A DNA stretch of 64,000 nt, taken from CAVQCX01 sp963711095. Its GTDB lineage: Bacteria; Pseudomonadota; Gammaproteobacteria; Chromatiales; Chromatiaceae. The notes under the pieces were generated by a model. That model was not told the origin of the DNA. It worked only from the letters and a program-made list of their open reading frames with translations, and searched no databases. Below are positions 1 through 7,376 of the stretch, in pieces (the stretch's first letter is position 1; each line of letters begins with the position of its first letter). The position numbers and the translations under genes were made by a program. The stretch spans positions 558,001 to 622,000 of the forward strand of contig CAVQCX010000030.1 in the NCBI GenBank assembly GCA_963711095.1. Direction: 5' to 3'.

Positions 1-717
1 AGTAACAAGACCGCTGCGCCCCACATCGGTTTCGACCGATTCATCCCGCTCGATTGGGCCGCCTGCGCGCTTAGCATTCGCGCTGGTGTCGAAGGCCCGG
101 GGACGCTCGAAGCTCTGATCGGTGAGGCAGAGCCAGGCGAGGCTTCGAGAAAGAAGACCCGGAGCGTCCTCAAAGGCTTGTGGCTGGAGCCCAGGGCCGA
201 TCTGGTTTCCTTCGCGGATCGTGGCGCGGGAATCCTAGGGGAAGCCAAGGAGTCGGCCATACCGGCCCTTTGTTGGGGGATGGCGATCGCGGGCTACCCA
301 TTCTTTGGGAAGGTCGCCGAGCTGATCGGGCGCCTCACGTCCATCCAAGGCGACTGCGCTTCCGCGGAGGTACATCGCCGCATGTCCGAGACCTATGGAG
401 AGCGCGAAACGGCCCACCGCGCGGCCAACCGAGTCATACAGACCCAGGCTGGTTGGGGCGCCCTGGAACGCATCGACAAGGGCCGCCGCGTCGTCCGAAG
501 ACCGCCCATGACCATTCCCCACGAAGGGCTTACGGCCTGGCTCGTCGAGGCCGCGATCCGTTACACCGGCAAGGCCATGTCCGTGGCTACGCTCCAATCA
601 TCGGCCGTACTCTACCCCTTTAGCCTGGACCAGCCGCTGGCCTTCGTGGTCTCCACGAGCCCCAGTCTTGAGCTGCGAGCTGATGGGAGCCGATCGCAGA
701 TGGTAGCGATCCCGTAG
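1..717 (+). CDS. Hypothetical protein, 5'-truncated by the window edge
   Basis: The reading frame is open from the first base to a TAG at 715-717, giving at least 238 residues. The true start lies outside the window. I see no signal peptide or membrane segment. A conserved-looking middle part (PFFGKVAELIGRL, then a charged stretch ending TQAGWGALERI) reads like a small helical or winged-helix protein. I do not recognise the family with certainty. The shape loosely recalls the BrxA (DUF1819) type of phage-defence protein. That would fit the DUF6079-like fragment 6 kb downstream, but it is only a suggestion. The N-terminal part and upstream neighbours are needed to decide. Confidence 0.6.
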   Translation, partial: SNKTAAPHIGFDRFIPLDWAACALSIRAGVEGPGTLEALIGEAEPGEASRKKTRSVLKGLWLEPRADLVSFADRGAGILGEAKESAIPALCWGMAIAGYPFFGKVAELIGRLTSIQGDCASAEVHRRMSETYGERETAHRAANRVIQTQAGWGALERIDKGRRVVRRPPMTIPHEGLTAWLVEAAIRYTGKAMSVATLQSSAVLYPFSLDQPLAFVVSTSPSLELRADGSRSQMVAIP

Positions 718-816
718 CGGCAGCCATTTCCCCATCGTGGCTCAGGTCGAGCTTCTGTGCCCGTGCTCCCAGCAGGAGACCTGCTCCCTGTTTCCAGAGC
801 GCAAATTGCTCTCGAT

Positions 817-921
817 GTCTCTTCGGGGCCGACAGCAGTCCTTTAGGGCCGGCTTATATTAGAGAAACCTGCTGGTCTCTTGTCGGCCAAGAGGAGTCCT
901 TTAGCTCCGGCTTATATTGGG
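817..921 (+). repeat. Dispersed intergenic repeat, copy a (plus a second half-copy)
   Basis: A stretch of about 75 bp carries a CGGGGCCGAC block, then GTCCTTTAGGGCCGGCTTAT, then a GGTCTCTTGTCGGCCAAG block. The GTCCTTTAG-CGGCTTATATT core is repeated at 896-921. Similar sequences lie at 7283-7358, 38930-39004 and 39690-39770. The rest of 718-1224 shows no credible gene. Confidence 0.55.
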
Positions 922-1224
922 AGCGGATGAAGCTGGGTCCGGGCCAAGGCCAGTCGTGTGGCCCCGCGGGCGCACACGATCGTGCTGGGTGGCCCTGCCC
1001 AACATTGTCTATTCTTTCGGGGTCATGAATTGCCCAAGGGTGCATAGAACGAGCAGTGGGGTTTTCGGGAGGATTTAGCAAGAGTTACCCGAACAAAGGC
1101 AGATGCCTTTGCATTACCCATCGCACCCACAAACGGCGGGTTGAAGTTCGGGGGAGCCGACATACTAAGCGTATAGAAAGCAATATCAAGAACCTGCGCA
1201 TCGGCTCGAACGACACCGACGCAC

Positions 1225-1242
1225 TCAAAGGGCTCTGACCCC
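1225..1242 (-). repeat. GGGGTCAGA-type palindromic element, copy R1 (half)
   Basis: The minus strand reads AGGGGTCAGAGCCCTTTGAG. This is nearly the same as the half-element at 8641-8663 and shares its GGGGTCAGAGCC end with the full elements at 5503 and 6663. It lies exactly at the left end of the kup fragment. Confidence 0.6.
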
Positions 1243-1622
1243 TGTGCTTCCTGCACCAGACGGTGATCCTGGTCACCCTGGTGACGGTGGAAGAGCCGCG
1301 GGTACCGACCGCGCACCGCTTACGGGTGGATCATCGCGGGTACGGATTTCACCGCCTGTTCCTCCATTACGGGTTCATGCAGACGCCCAACATTCCGGTG
1401 GCGATCCGGCTGGACTTCAACCTGATCGAAAGCATCGATCCCAACAACATCGCCTACTATCTGTCGCGGGCCACCCTGGTGCCCGTCCGTGACCTGGGAG
1501 GCATGGCCTACGTGCGCAAGCGGCTGTTCACGCTGATGGCCCGCAACGCGCTGAGCGCCGCCGATCTGTTCCAGCTGCGTCCCGAGCGCTCCATGGAGCT
1601 GGGCATGCAGATCGAGTTTTGA
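1242..1622 (+). pseudogene. kup: 3' fragment of a Kup-type potassium transporter gene
   Basis: The frame encodes about 126 residues that match the cytoplasmic C-terminal domain of Kup (KUP/HAK/KT potassium uptake) proteins. Recognisable blocks are LHQTVILVTLVTVEEPRVP, GFHRLFLHYGFMQTPNIP, YYLSRATLVP and a closing RSMELGMQIEF. Kup is normally about 620-630 residues with twelve membrane helices, and everything upstream of this C-terminal fifth is missing. Homology begins immediately after the CTCTGACCCC end of element R1, so the break sits at the repeat. It cannot transport potassium. A GTG at 1263 could start a short peptide, but there is no convincing ribosome site. Confidence 0.85.
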
Positions 1623-1809
1623 GCCGCACCCCGCGCGACGCAGTGTGGAGACCATCGGAGGAAACCCCCGCCAAGCGGGGCGCTGGCAGGAGCCAGATTG
1701 AGAACCGGCACGGAATCCAAGGTTGGCGCTCGTTGTCCGCTGTCCCGCCCCTATGCTATAGATTAGCGAAGCATGCGGACGTCGAAGTCGCGATCGGGAG
1801 AGGGGCCCC

Positions 1810-2895
1810 ATGAGAGCTTGGACGAGAAGAACCCTTGCACACGCAAGGCGCTCGCGGGTCGCGGCGGCAATGCTAGCGGCCGCTGCCGCCGCCTTCCCGA
1901 CGCCGTCCCCCGCCCCCGTCCAATACGTCAAAACCTGCCCGTCGTTCGGGCCGGGCTTTTTCTATTATCCGGGAACGGACACCTGCTACAGCCCGTCCAC
2001 GCACGAGGCGCGAGTCATGACCGCCGGCGGTGTCTGGTCCTGGCGCATGCCGAACAATCCCGTGACCTGGGTGGCGAGTCCGGCGCAGGCCTGCAGCGGC
2101 GGGCACCTCGTCAAGTTCGGAGACATCACAGGCGCCGACCTCATTTACAATGCATACGACAGGCTCGAAACCACCACGCACCTGAGCGTTCCGGCGGGGC
2201 AGTACGTCTCCTCGGTGATGTACCAGGGCGGTCTTACCGGACTCGGCGAATCCCCGGTAGACTATCTGCCCGCCTGTCCCTCGCCCAATGCGGCGGTCTT
2301 CGACGCCACCGATACGAACTGCACGCCCGGCAACACCCCGGTGGGCGGCGGCTCCATGCAGTGCGAGGTGACCTGCGACAACGGGGCCTGGGTATTCGCC
2401 CCCCAGCAAGCTCCCCGATACACCGTGGACAGCCTGCCCGCCTGTCCGGCGCCCCGCGCAGTAGTGACCGACGCGACAGATGTCAACTGCAACAACGGAG
2501 ACGCTCCGGCGGGCACCGGCTCGACCAGCTGCGTTGTGGCTTGCAGCAAGGACGACAACCAATGGTACTTTGCACCTCTTGGGTCCGGCGGCGTCTCGCA
2601 GTACGGCGATTTCTGCATGTACTACCATTATCACGACCTCGCCTCCGGCCAGTACGCCTACGTCCCGCTCGGGTGCAGTACGGCTACGCAGGTGGTTGTG
2701 CCCGCGACGCGGGTGTTCTCTCCGGACAAGTCCGTTCCGCCGGTCCCGCCGAGCGGCGTCGACATTCTGGGTGCCGGCGGCAGCCTCGGCGGCGCTTTGT
2801 TCACCTCGGATATCCGGGGCACCCTGTCGATCTGGCTGTGCCTGCGCGATAACCCCGGTACCGGGTCCAGCGGTGGCCACAGACGGCGGCGCTGA
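1810..2895 (+). CDS. Exported cysteine-rich repeat protein, paralogue 1
   Basis: 361 residues. ATG at 1810 follows a GGGAGAGGGG ribosome site. An arginine-rich start and an alanine-rich hydrophobic stretch (residues about 18-40) look like a signal peptide. The mature start reads VQYVKTCPSFGPGFFYYPG, resembling the N-terminal signature of alphaproteobacterial porins (Porin_2), but no beta-barrel follows. A WSWRMPNNPVTW block and YVSSVMYQGGLTGL come next. Then come two tandem repeats of about 47 residues, each with LPACP-PN/R-AVVTDATD, a mid-repeat Cys and a CEVTC-like pair (about 155-200 and 215-260). The tail has FCMYYHYHD and LSIWLCLRD. It is the first of three tandem paralogues. Function unknown; an outer-membrane or secreted location is inferred from the signal peptide. 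Confidence 0.8.
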   Translation: MRAWTRRTLAHARRSRVAAAMLAAAAAAFPTPSPAPVQYVKTCPSFGPGFFYYPGTDTCYSPSTHEARVMTAGGVWSWRMPNNPVTWVASPAQACSGGHLVKFGDITGADLIYNAYDRLETTTHLSVPAGQYVSSVMYQGGLTGLGESPVDYLPACPSPNAAVFDATDTNCTPGNTPVGGGSMQCEVTCDNGAWVFAPQQAPRYTVDSLPACPAPRAVVTDATDVNCNNGDAPAGTGSTSCVVACSKDDNQWYFAPLGSGGVSQYGDFCMYYHYHDLASGQYAYVPLGCSTATQVVVPATRVFSPDKSVPPVPPSGVDILGAGGSLGGALFTSDIRGTLSIWLCLRDNPGTGSSGGHRRRR

Positions 2896-2963
2896 CGAAC
2901 GGGGCGCAGCTGCAGAACGTCAAAGGCGCGATGGCCGCCGCATGATCCCGGGGAGGGACACAG

Positions 2964-4010
2964 ATGAAAGCGCCGATTCCGAAAGCCTGCAGCCGCGCAA
3001 GACCTCTGGCGCGCATCGCCCTGATCACGGCTTGCGCGATGGCCGTGCCGGGGGCCCCGGCGGCCACCGTGGAATATACCAAGATTTGCGATCTCTTCGG
3101 CGTCGGCTACTCCTATATCCCGGGCAGCGATTATTGCTATGACGAGTCCAGGAACGACGTCCGGGAGTCCGTGAACGGCGGCATCTGGCGCTGGCGTGCA
3201 CCCAACAATCCCTGGACCTGGACATCGCGTCCGGCGGACGCCTGCCCCAACGGCCAGCTCTTCAAGTTCGCCGACATCACCGGGACCAGCCTCCACTCCA
3301 ATGATCAGTGGCGGTTCGAGACCAATAAGCAGCTGAGCTTCGGCAAAGGACAGTACATCGCCGCAGTGATCTACCAGGGCGGCCTCACCGGACTCAGCCA
3401 GCACCTGACCTCGGAGCTACCCGCCTGCCCCTCGGCCAATGCGGTGGTCACGGACGCGACGGACGCGAGCTGCACGGCGGGCAACGCCCCGGCCGGGGGC
3501 GGCGGCGCACAGTGCGAGGTGGCCTGCGCCAATGGTGCCTGGGCATTCGCCTCGGGGCCGCCCCGGTACACGGTGGACGACCTGCCCGCCTGCCCCGCGC
3601 CCAACGCGGTGGTCACCGACGCCACCGATGCCGATTGCACACCGGGCGATGCGCCGGTCGGCGGCGACGCGAACGCCTGCGATGTCGCCTGCCGAGGCGA
3701 CGGCTGGGAATTTCAGCCCCGCAGCTTCGGCGGCATCGCGCGCAAGGGCAACTTCTGCCTGTTCTACCACTACTACGATCCCGGTCGCAGCGACTACGTC
3801 TACGCCCCGTTGGGCTGTATCGACACCGCGCCCCAGGCGAGTCTGCCTCAGGCACTGGCGTTCGTGCCCGACGAGCCGGAGCCTCCGGTCCCCTGGCGCC
3901 AGGTCGACATTCTCGGTGCCAGCGGCGACATCGCCAGCACCCTGTCCAATTCGGATATTCACGGCAGGCTCTCCATATGGCTGTGCTTGCGCGCTACCCC
4001 ACGCGGCTGA
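2964..4010 (+). CDS. Exported cysteine-rich repeat protein, paralogue 2
   Basis: 348 residues. ATG at 2964 is preceded by GGGAGGGACACAG, a good ribosome site. It starts 68 nt after paralogue 1, so the two are probably cotranscribed. A signal peptide is followed by VEYTKICDLFGVGYSYIPG, the same porin-like N-terminal signature. Then come WRWRAPNNPWTW and two Cys repeats: LPACPSANAVVTDATD to CEVAC, and LPACPAPNAVVTDATD to CDVAC. The C-terminal FCLFYHYYD and LSIWLCLRA blocks are conserved with the other two. Cysteines line up in all three paralogues, which suggests disulphides in an exported domain. I cannot assign a function. Confidence 0.8.
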   Translation: MKAPIPKACSRARPLARIALITACAMAVPGAPAATVEYTKICDLFGVGYSYIPGSDYCYDESRNDVRESVNGGIWRWRAPNNPWTWTSRPADACPNGQLFKFADITGTSLHSNDQWRFETNKQLSFGKGQYIAAVIYQGGLTGLSQHLTSELPACPSANAVVTDATDASCTAGNAPAGGGGAQCEVACANGAWAFASGPPRYTVDDLPACPAPNAVVTDATDADCTPGDAPVGGDANACDVACRGDGWEFQPRSFGGIARKGNFCLFYHYYDPGRSDYVYAPLGCIDTAPQASLPQALAFVPDEPEPPVPWRQVDILGASGDIASTLSNSDIHGRLSIWLCLRATPRG

Positions 4011-4316
4011 TCCGGCACCGCCGGGCTGAACCTCGGGTGACCGCCCACAGCCGTAGCGGGCGAAACATAGGGCCCAGAGAAGGGCGCACCAGCCCGCCGC
4101 ATTGCTCACCCGGGCTCGCCGCGAGGCGCCCGAGGTGCCCGTGGACGCAAGGCGAGCGACCGGCCGCGGGCTTGAATCGCGCCGAGGGCGGCGCTCCTAC
4201 AGTACGTCGAGCACCCGGGCCGAGCGCAACCCAGCAGGCGCTTGGCGAAAAATGCCGGCTCGGTGCCATGGCGCGCTGAGCCGAATTGCTTGACTGCGCC
4301 GAAGAGGAAGGCACAG
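4011..4316. other. Gap between paralogues 2 and 3
   Basis: I see no credible coding sequence, RNA or repeat in these 306 bp. The gap is longer than the 68 nt between paralogues 1 and 2, so paralogue 3 may have its own promoter, although I cannot point to one. Confidence 0.4.
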
Positions 4317-5450
4317 ATGAAAGAGACAATGCGAAGAGCCTTGGCGCCGGCAGGACCGTTGACGGCCGCAGCGGCGATTGCCGCTGCCCTCATGCTCGGG
4401 CCATCGGGCGCAGCAGCGGCGGTCGAATACGTCAAGATCTGCTCTCTGTACGGTTACGGCTTTTACTATATTCCGGGCACGGACACATGCCTGAATGCAC
4501 CTGCGCCCCCGTACTCAGCCCGAGTCCAGACCGAGTACGGCACCTGGGCCTGGACTGCCCCGAACAATCCCCGCACCTGGGTGTCGAGTCCGGCGGAAGG
4601 CTGCACCAACGGCCAGCTGGTCAAGCTCGGAGACGTCACCGGCTCCAGCCTCGTCATCAACGAGCGGGGCCGGCTGGAGACCAGTGCGCACCTGAGCTTG
4701 CCGGCCGGCCAGTACGTCTCCTCGGTGATGTACAAGGGCGGACTCGTCGGGCCTGCCACGTACCTGACATCGGCGCTGCCCGCCTGCCCCTCGCCCAATG
4801 CAGTCGTCACGGACGCCACGGACCCGACCTGCACCCCTGGCAATACCCCGGTCGGCACCGGCACCGCCAACGCTGAGAACACCTGCGAGGTGACCTGCGT
4901 CAATGGGTCATGGCAATTCGCCCCGGGAGGGTTCAGCGAATACCAAGTGGGGGATCTACCCGCCTGCCCCGCACCCAATGCGATCGTGACCGATGCGACG
5001 GATGAGGCTTGCACGCAAGGAGACACTCCCGTAGGCGCTGGCGCCCCCACCTACACTTGCGACGTGGCCTGTGTGGGCGGGGAGTGGCAATACCTGCACC
5101 GCTTTCCCGGCGGGGTCGGCAACAATGGCAGCTTCTGCATGTTCTACCACTACCTTTATGTCCCGCCCCAGGCCCCCGATTACCCATATTATGTCTACGT
5201 CCCGTTCGGCTGCATCGACACCGCGCCGCACGTGAATCTGCCCGAGACGCTGGCGTTCTCGCCCATCAACCCGATGCCACCGTCGATCGACAGCGCCGTG
5301 GACATCCGGGCTGTCACCGGCGAGCTGCACAACGGGTACGTGCCCTCGTTCGTCCAGGGGAAGCTGTCCATCTGGGTGTGCCTGCAGGACGCGTCCGACT
5401 CCGGGTCGTCCGACTCCGGGTCGAGCCGTCGGAGGAGATGGGGTCGTTGA
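4317..5450 (+). CDS. Exported cysteine-rich repeat protein, paralogue 3
   Basis: 377 residues from the ATG at 4317. This ATG is preceded by GAAGAGGAAGGCACAG and begins a normal signal peptide; an upstream in-frame ATG at 4242 would add 25 residues without a signal. The mature protein begins VEYVKICSLYGYGFYYIPG followed by TDTCL, the closest of the three to the alphaproteobacterial porin N-terminus. Two Cys repeats follow (LPACPSPNAVVTDATD to CEVTC; LPACPAPNAIVTDATD to CDVAC), then FCMFYHYLY and LSIWVCLQD. The C-terminus adds a short Ser/Gly/Asp repeat (DSGSSDSGSS) and an Arg-rich end missing from the others. Function unknown. Confidence 0.8.
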   Translation: MKETMRRALAPAGPLTAAAAIAAALMLGPSGAAAAVEYVKICSLYGYGFYYIPGTDTCLNAPAPPYSARVQTEYGTWAWTAPNNPRTWVSSPAEGCTNGQLVKLGDVTGSSLVINERGRLETSAHLSLPAGQYVSSVMYKGGLVGPATYLTSALPACPSPNAVVTDATDPTCTPGNTPVGTGTANAENTCEVTCVNGSWQFAPGGFSEYQVGDLPACPAPNAIVTDATDEACTQGDTPVGAGAPTYTCDVACVGGEWQYLHRFPGGVGNNGSFCMFYHYLYVPPQAPDYPYYVYVPFGCIDTAPHVNLPETLAFSPINPMPPSIDSAVDIRAVTGELHNGYVPSFVQGKLSIWVCLQDASDSGSSDSGSSRRRRWGR

Positions 5451-5502
5451 CGGCGGGGAGAATCGCTGCGGAACGCCGAAGGCGCGATGACTACGGGGTA
5501 TA

Positions 5503-5550
5503 GGGGTCAGAGCCATTAACCACGGAGAACCCCAAAAGGAATCTGACCCC
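5503..5550 (+). repeat. GGGGTCAGA-type palindromic element, copy R2 (complete)
   Basis: A 48-bp element with inverted ends GGGGTCAGA and TCTGACCCC around a core containing AACCACGGAGAA and CCAAAAGGAA. Copy R3 at 6663-6710 has the same length, orientation and nearly the same sequence. Elements of this kind resemble the targets of REP-associated Y1 transposases (RAYT), though no such gene is in the window. Confidence 0.7.
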
Positions 5551-5555
5551 TGCTG

Positions 5556-5876
5556 CTTTTGGGCGATGTTGGCGTTGAGCGAAACACCCGCCCGCGCCGC
5601 CTCGATCGCCAAAGCGCGATGCACGCGCTTGTCGATGCGTATATTGAACTGGCCGCTATAGTTCTTCTTCGCCGGCGCGACCGGCACGGTCTCGCCGCGC
5701 TTGCGGTAACTCGCCCTGATGCCAGCCCATGCCACGGCCAGCTCGTTCAAGGCGGCCTCGGGTGTTTCGGCGAATGCCGAGGCGCCGGGCAGCTCGACAA
5801 CGTGCGCCAGCCAATCGCCGCCTTCATCGAGGTAGAGGCTCACGGGATACCCATCAAAACGGCCATTGGTCGTCAT
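5556..5876 (-). pseudogene. HicB-like antitoxin gene, 3' end replaced by a repeat element
   Basis: The frame starts with ATG at 5876, overlapping the vapC stop by 4 nt (ATGA). About 107 residues match HicB-type antitoxins. The N-terminal degraded RNase-H-like domain includes YPVSLYLDEGGDWLAHVVEL and the PEAAL segment. A linker leads to a ribbon-helix-helix part (FNIRIDKRVHRALAIEAARA, then GVSLN). Homology stops at NIAQK, where element R2 begins. The frame then continues as unrelated sequence antisense to paralogue 3 down to 4956. The last helix of the DNA-binding domain is therefore probably lost or replaced. No HicA toxin is next to it. Confidence 0.7.
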
Positions 5877-6310
5877 GGCGCGCAGATTTTCTCCCGCAGC
5901 GTTGCGGGGGCGAGGAGCTGAAAGTCGCTCAGATTGAACGTATAGATGCGCTTCACCGGACATTGCGCTGCGCAGGCGAGAAGGAGCGCGTCGTAGATCT
6001 TGGCGCCGCTCCAGCCGCCATCCCGCACCCAGGCCAAGGCCTGCAGATATTCGGCCTCGCCGGCCGGCGCGAGCGCGAAGTGCCGCACGATGTTGTCGGT
6101 GACGATGCGGGCCGCCTCGCTCGGGTGGATGCGCGGGCTGACCGGCAGGCGGGTCAGCGCGGCGTAGGTCTCGGCAATCGAGTGGACGCTGATGAAGCCC
6201 TCATCGTCGCCGGCGGCGACGCGGCGCAAGGCGGGCCATGCCTGGGCGTGGTGCGGATGGCTGTGTTCCGAAGCGGCGACGAGAACGCTGGTGTCGAAGA
6301 AGACCTGCAC
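5873..6310 (-). CDS. vapC: PIN-domain ribonuclease toxin, VapC type
   Basis: 145 residues. Starts 3 nt after the antitoxin stop and overlaps the following HicB-like gene by 4 nt. The PIN fold is clear: MQVFFDTSVLVAA carries the first catalytic Asp (D6), SVHSIAETYAAL the conserved Glu, and AKIYDALLLACA and FNLSDFQLL the later Asp residues. Length is normal for VapC. VapC toxins cleave tRNA or rRNA in the cytoplasm and are neutralised by the partner made from the same transcript. Expression is probably autoregulated through the upstream antitoxin. Confidence 0.88.
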   Translation of the reverse strand: MQVFFDTSVLVAASEHSHPHHAQAWPALRRVAAGDDEGFISVHSIAETYAALTRLPVSPRIHPSEAARIVTDNIVRHFALAPAGEAEYLQALAWVRDGGWSGAKIYDALLLACAAQCPVKRIYTFNLSDFQLLAPATLREKICAP

Positions 6311-6313
6311 CGC

Positions 6314-6574
6314 TCAGGCTTTCAGCACGCCATCGAGGCGCTCATCGCGCAGGTCCCTAAGCACGCGCGCCCAGTCGGCGCCGGCATCGGCCGCCCCTTG
6401 ATGAATCCAGAGGCCATCGATCTCGCGCATGGACGGGCGCTGCTCCACGGGACGCAGCAGCAAACCGTCGGCACGCTCTTGCACGTCCAGCTCCATCTCG
6501 GGCTTGAGCCCGAGCCGCTCGCGTAGCGGCTTGGGCAGGACGATGCGTCCTGACTTGTCGATCCGTAAGACCAT
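6314..6574 (-). CDS. vapB: AbrB/MazE-type antitoxin, VapB partner
   Basis: 86 residues from the ATG at 6574, which has an AAGGA ribosome site five bases upstream; an upstream start at 6610 has none. The N-terminal swapped-hairpin AbrB domain reads VLRIDKSGRIVLPKPLRERL, followed by GLKPEMELDVQERADGLLL. The C-terminal part, rich in Trp, Arg and Asp, would bind the VapC toxin. First gene of a three-gene minus-strand operon with vapC and the HicB-like remnant. The whole cassette lies between two direct copies of the GGGGTCAGA element. Confidence 0.85.
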   Translation of the reverse strand: MVLRIDKSGRIVLPKPLRERLGLKPEMELDVQERADGLLLRPVEQRPSMREIDGLWIHQGAADAGADWARVLRDLRDERLDGVLKA

Positions 6575-6662
6575 GGCATTCCTTATACCACTTTCCATAC
6601 CATGCGGCAATGGCTACGCCATCCCCGCCCCCTGCCGCGCCCTTTGATGAATGATAGGTATA

Positions 6663-6710
6663 GGGGTCAGAGCCGTTAACCACGGAGAATGCCAAAAGGA
6701 ATCTGACCCC
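6663..6710 (+). repeat. GGGGTCAGA-type palindromic element, copy R3 (complete)
   Basis: 48 bp with inverted ends GGGGTCAGA and TCTGACCCC. Same orientation as R2, differing at only a few internal bases. It forms the right border of the toxin-antitoxin cassette and the left border of the next gene fragment. Confidence 0.7.
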
Positions 6711-7065
6711 CCTGCTCACCCAGCTCGACGAGGAGCTGGACGGCATGCTCGCCGCCTGGCAACAAACCCTGTTGGACAACCTGGAGGATCCGATCATCCA
6801 GGCCAATTTCGATCTCCTGAAGCCACAGGCCCGCGGCCTGATCCAAGCGTTCCTTGCATCGAGGAGCCTGCCGGACCCCGTGACACCGAGCTTTGTCAGT
6901 GCCGTGCAGGAGGCCCTGTCTGGTCTCGAGAAGATCGTTGTGACCAGCGACGACATCAAGCATGCGCTCTTGCTGGGCGGCTCGCCCGCCACACCCGATG
7001 ACCTGCGCAAGCGCTTCGAGGCGTTTTGTTTGAATTTGCAGGGAAGCTGTATATGTATACAGTAG
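6711..7065 (+). pseudogene. Fragment of a DUF6079-like (BREX-associated ATPase) gene
   Basis: About 105 residues are open directly from the right end of element R3 (LLTQLDEELDGMLAAWQQTL, then an LDNLEDPIIQANFDLL block). The most telling part is ALLLGGSPATPDDLRKRFEAF, the style of C-terminal motif I associate with the very large DUF6079/BrxC-like ATPases of phage-defence islands. Those proteins exceed 1,000 residues, so this is only a piece. Homology seems to end at about 7025, where the expected C-terminal block is replaced by an unrelated LNLQGSCICIQ tail. An ATG at 6745 could start a peptide, but it is most likely debris. Family assignment is from memory of the motif. Confidence 0.5.
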
Positions 7066-7282
7066 GGTTCTCTATTTTACGTATAATTTTCATCGCGGAG
7101 ACTCAGAAAAATGAAAAATTTTGAGGAAATTTGGTGTGTATAGAAACTAAAGCGCCAGAGTGGGCCAGCGAAACTATATCTCGCTTATTTTAGGCCCAGG
7201 CGGTTCACGAAATGGGAGCACCGGCCGATCTCGGGGATCACCATGCGCGGCTATCGACAAATCCGGGTCTAGGGATAATGGG
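7066..7282. other. AT-rich intergenic stretch
   Basis: Noticeably lower GC than the surroundings, especially 7040-7150 (TATATGTATACAG, TTCTCTATTTTACG, AAAAATTTTGAGG). No gene is visible. The composition change and the abrupt end of the DUF6079-like homology suggest a recombination junction. Confidence 0.4.
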
Positions 7283-7358
7283 TGTCCGCTCGGGGTCGAT
7301 AAAGGTCCTTTAGTGGGTGCTCATATAAAGAAGGCGCATAGGTCGTTTGCCGGGCCAT
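7283..7358 (+). repeat. Dispersed intergenic repeat, copy b
   Basis: Begins GTCCGCTCGGGGTCGATAAA, followed by GTCCTTTAG, a CTCATATAAAGAAG block and TCGTTTGCCGGGCCA. It aligns over its whole length with the copies at 38930-39004 and 39690-39770 and with 817-895. Confidence 0.6.
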
Positions 7359-7376
7359 GGCGGCTATGACGCCTGC

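Noticed and set aside
817..921. CRISPR or integron attC sites
   Set aside because: Copies are 75 bp, dispersed over 39 kb, without regular spacers, gene cassettes or an integrase.
4956..5555. Extension of the HicB-like reading frame by about 200 residues
   Set aside because: The extension is antisense to the third cysteine-rich paralogue, has no domain, and starts exactly where element R2 interrupts the gene.
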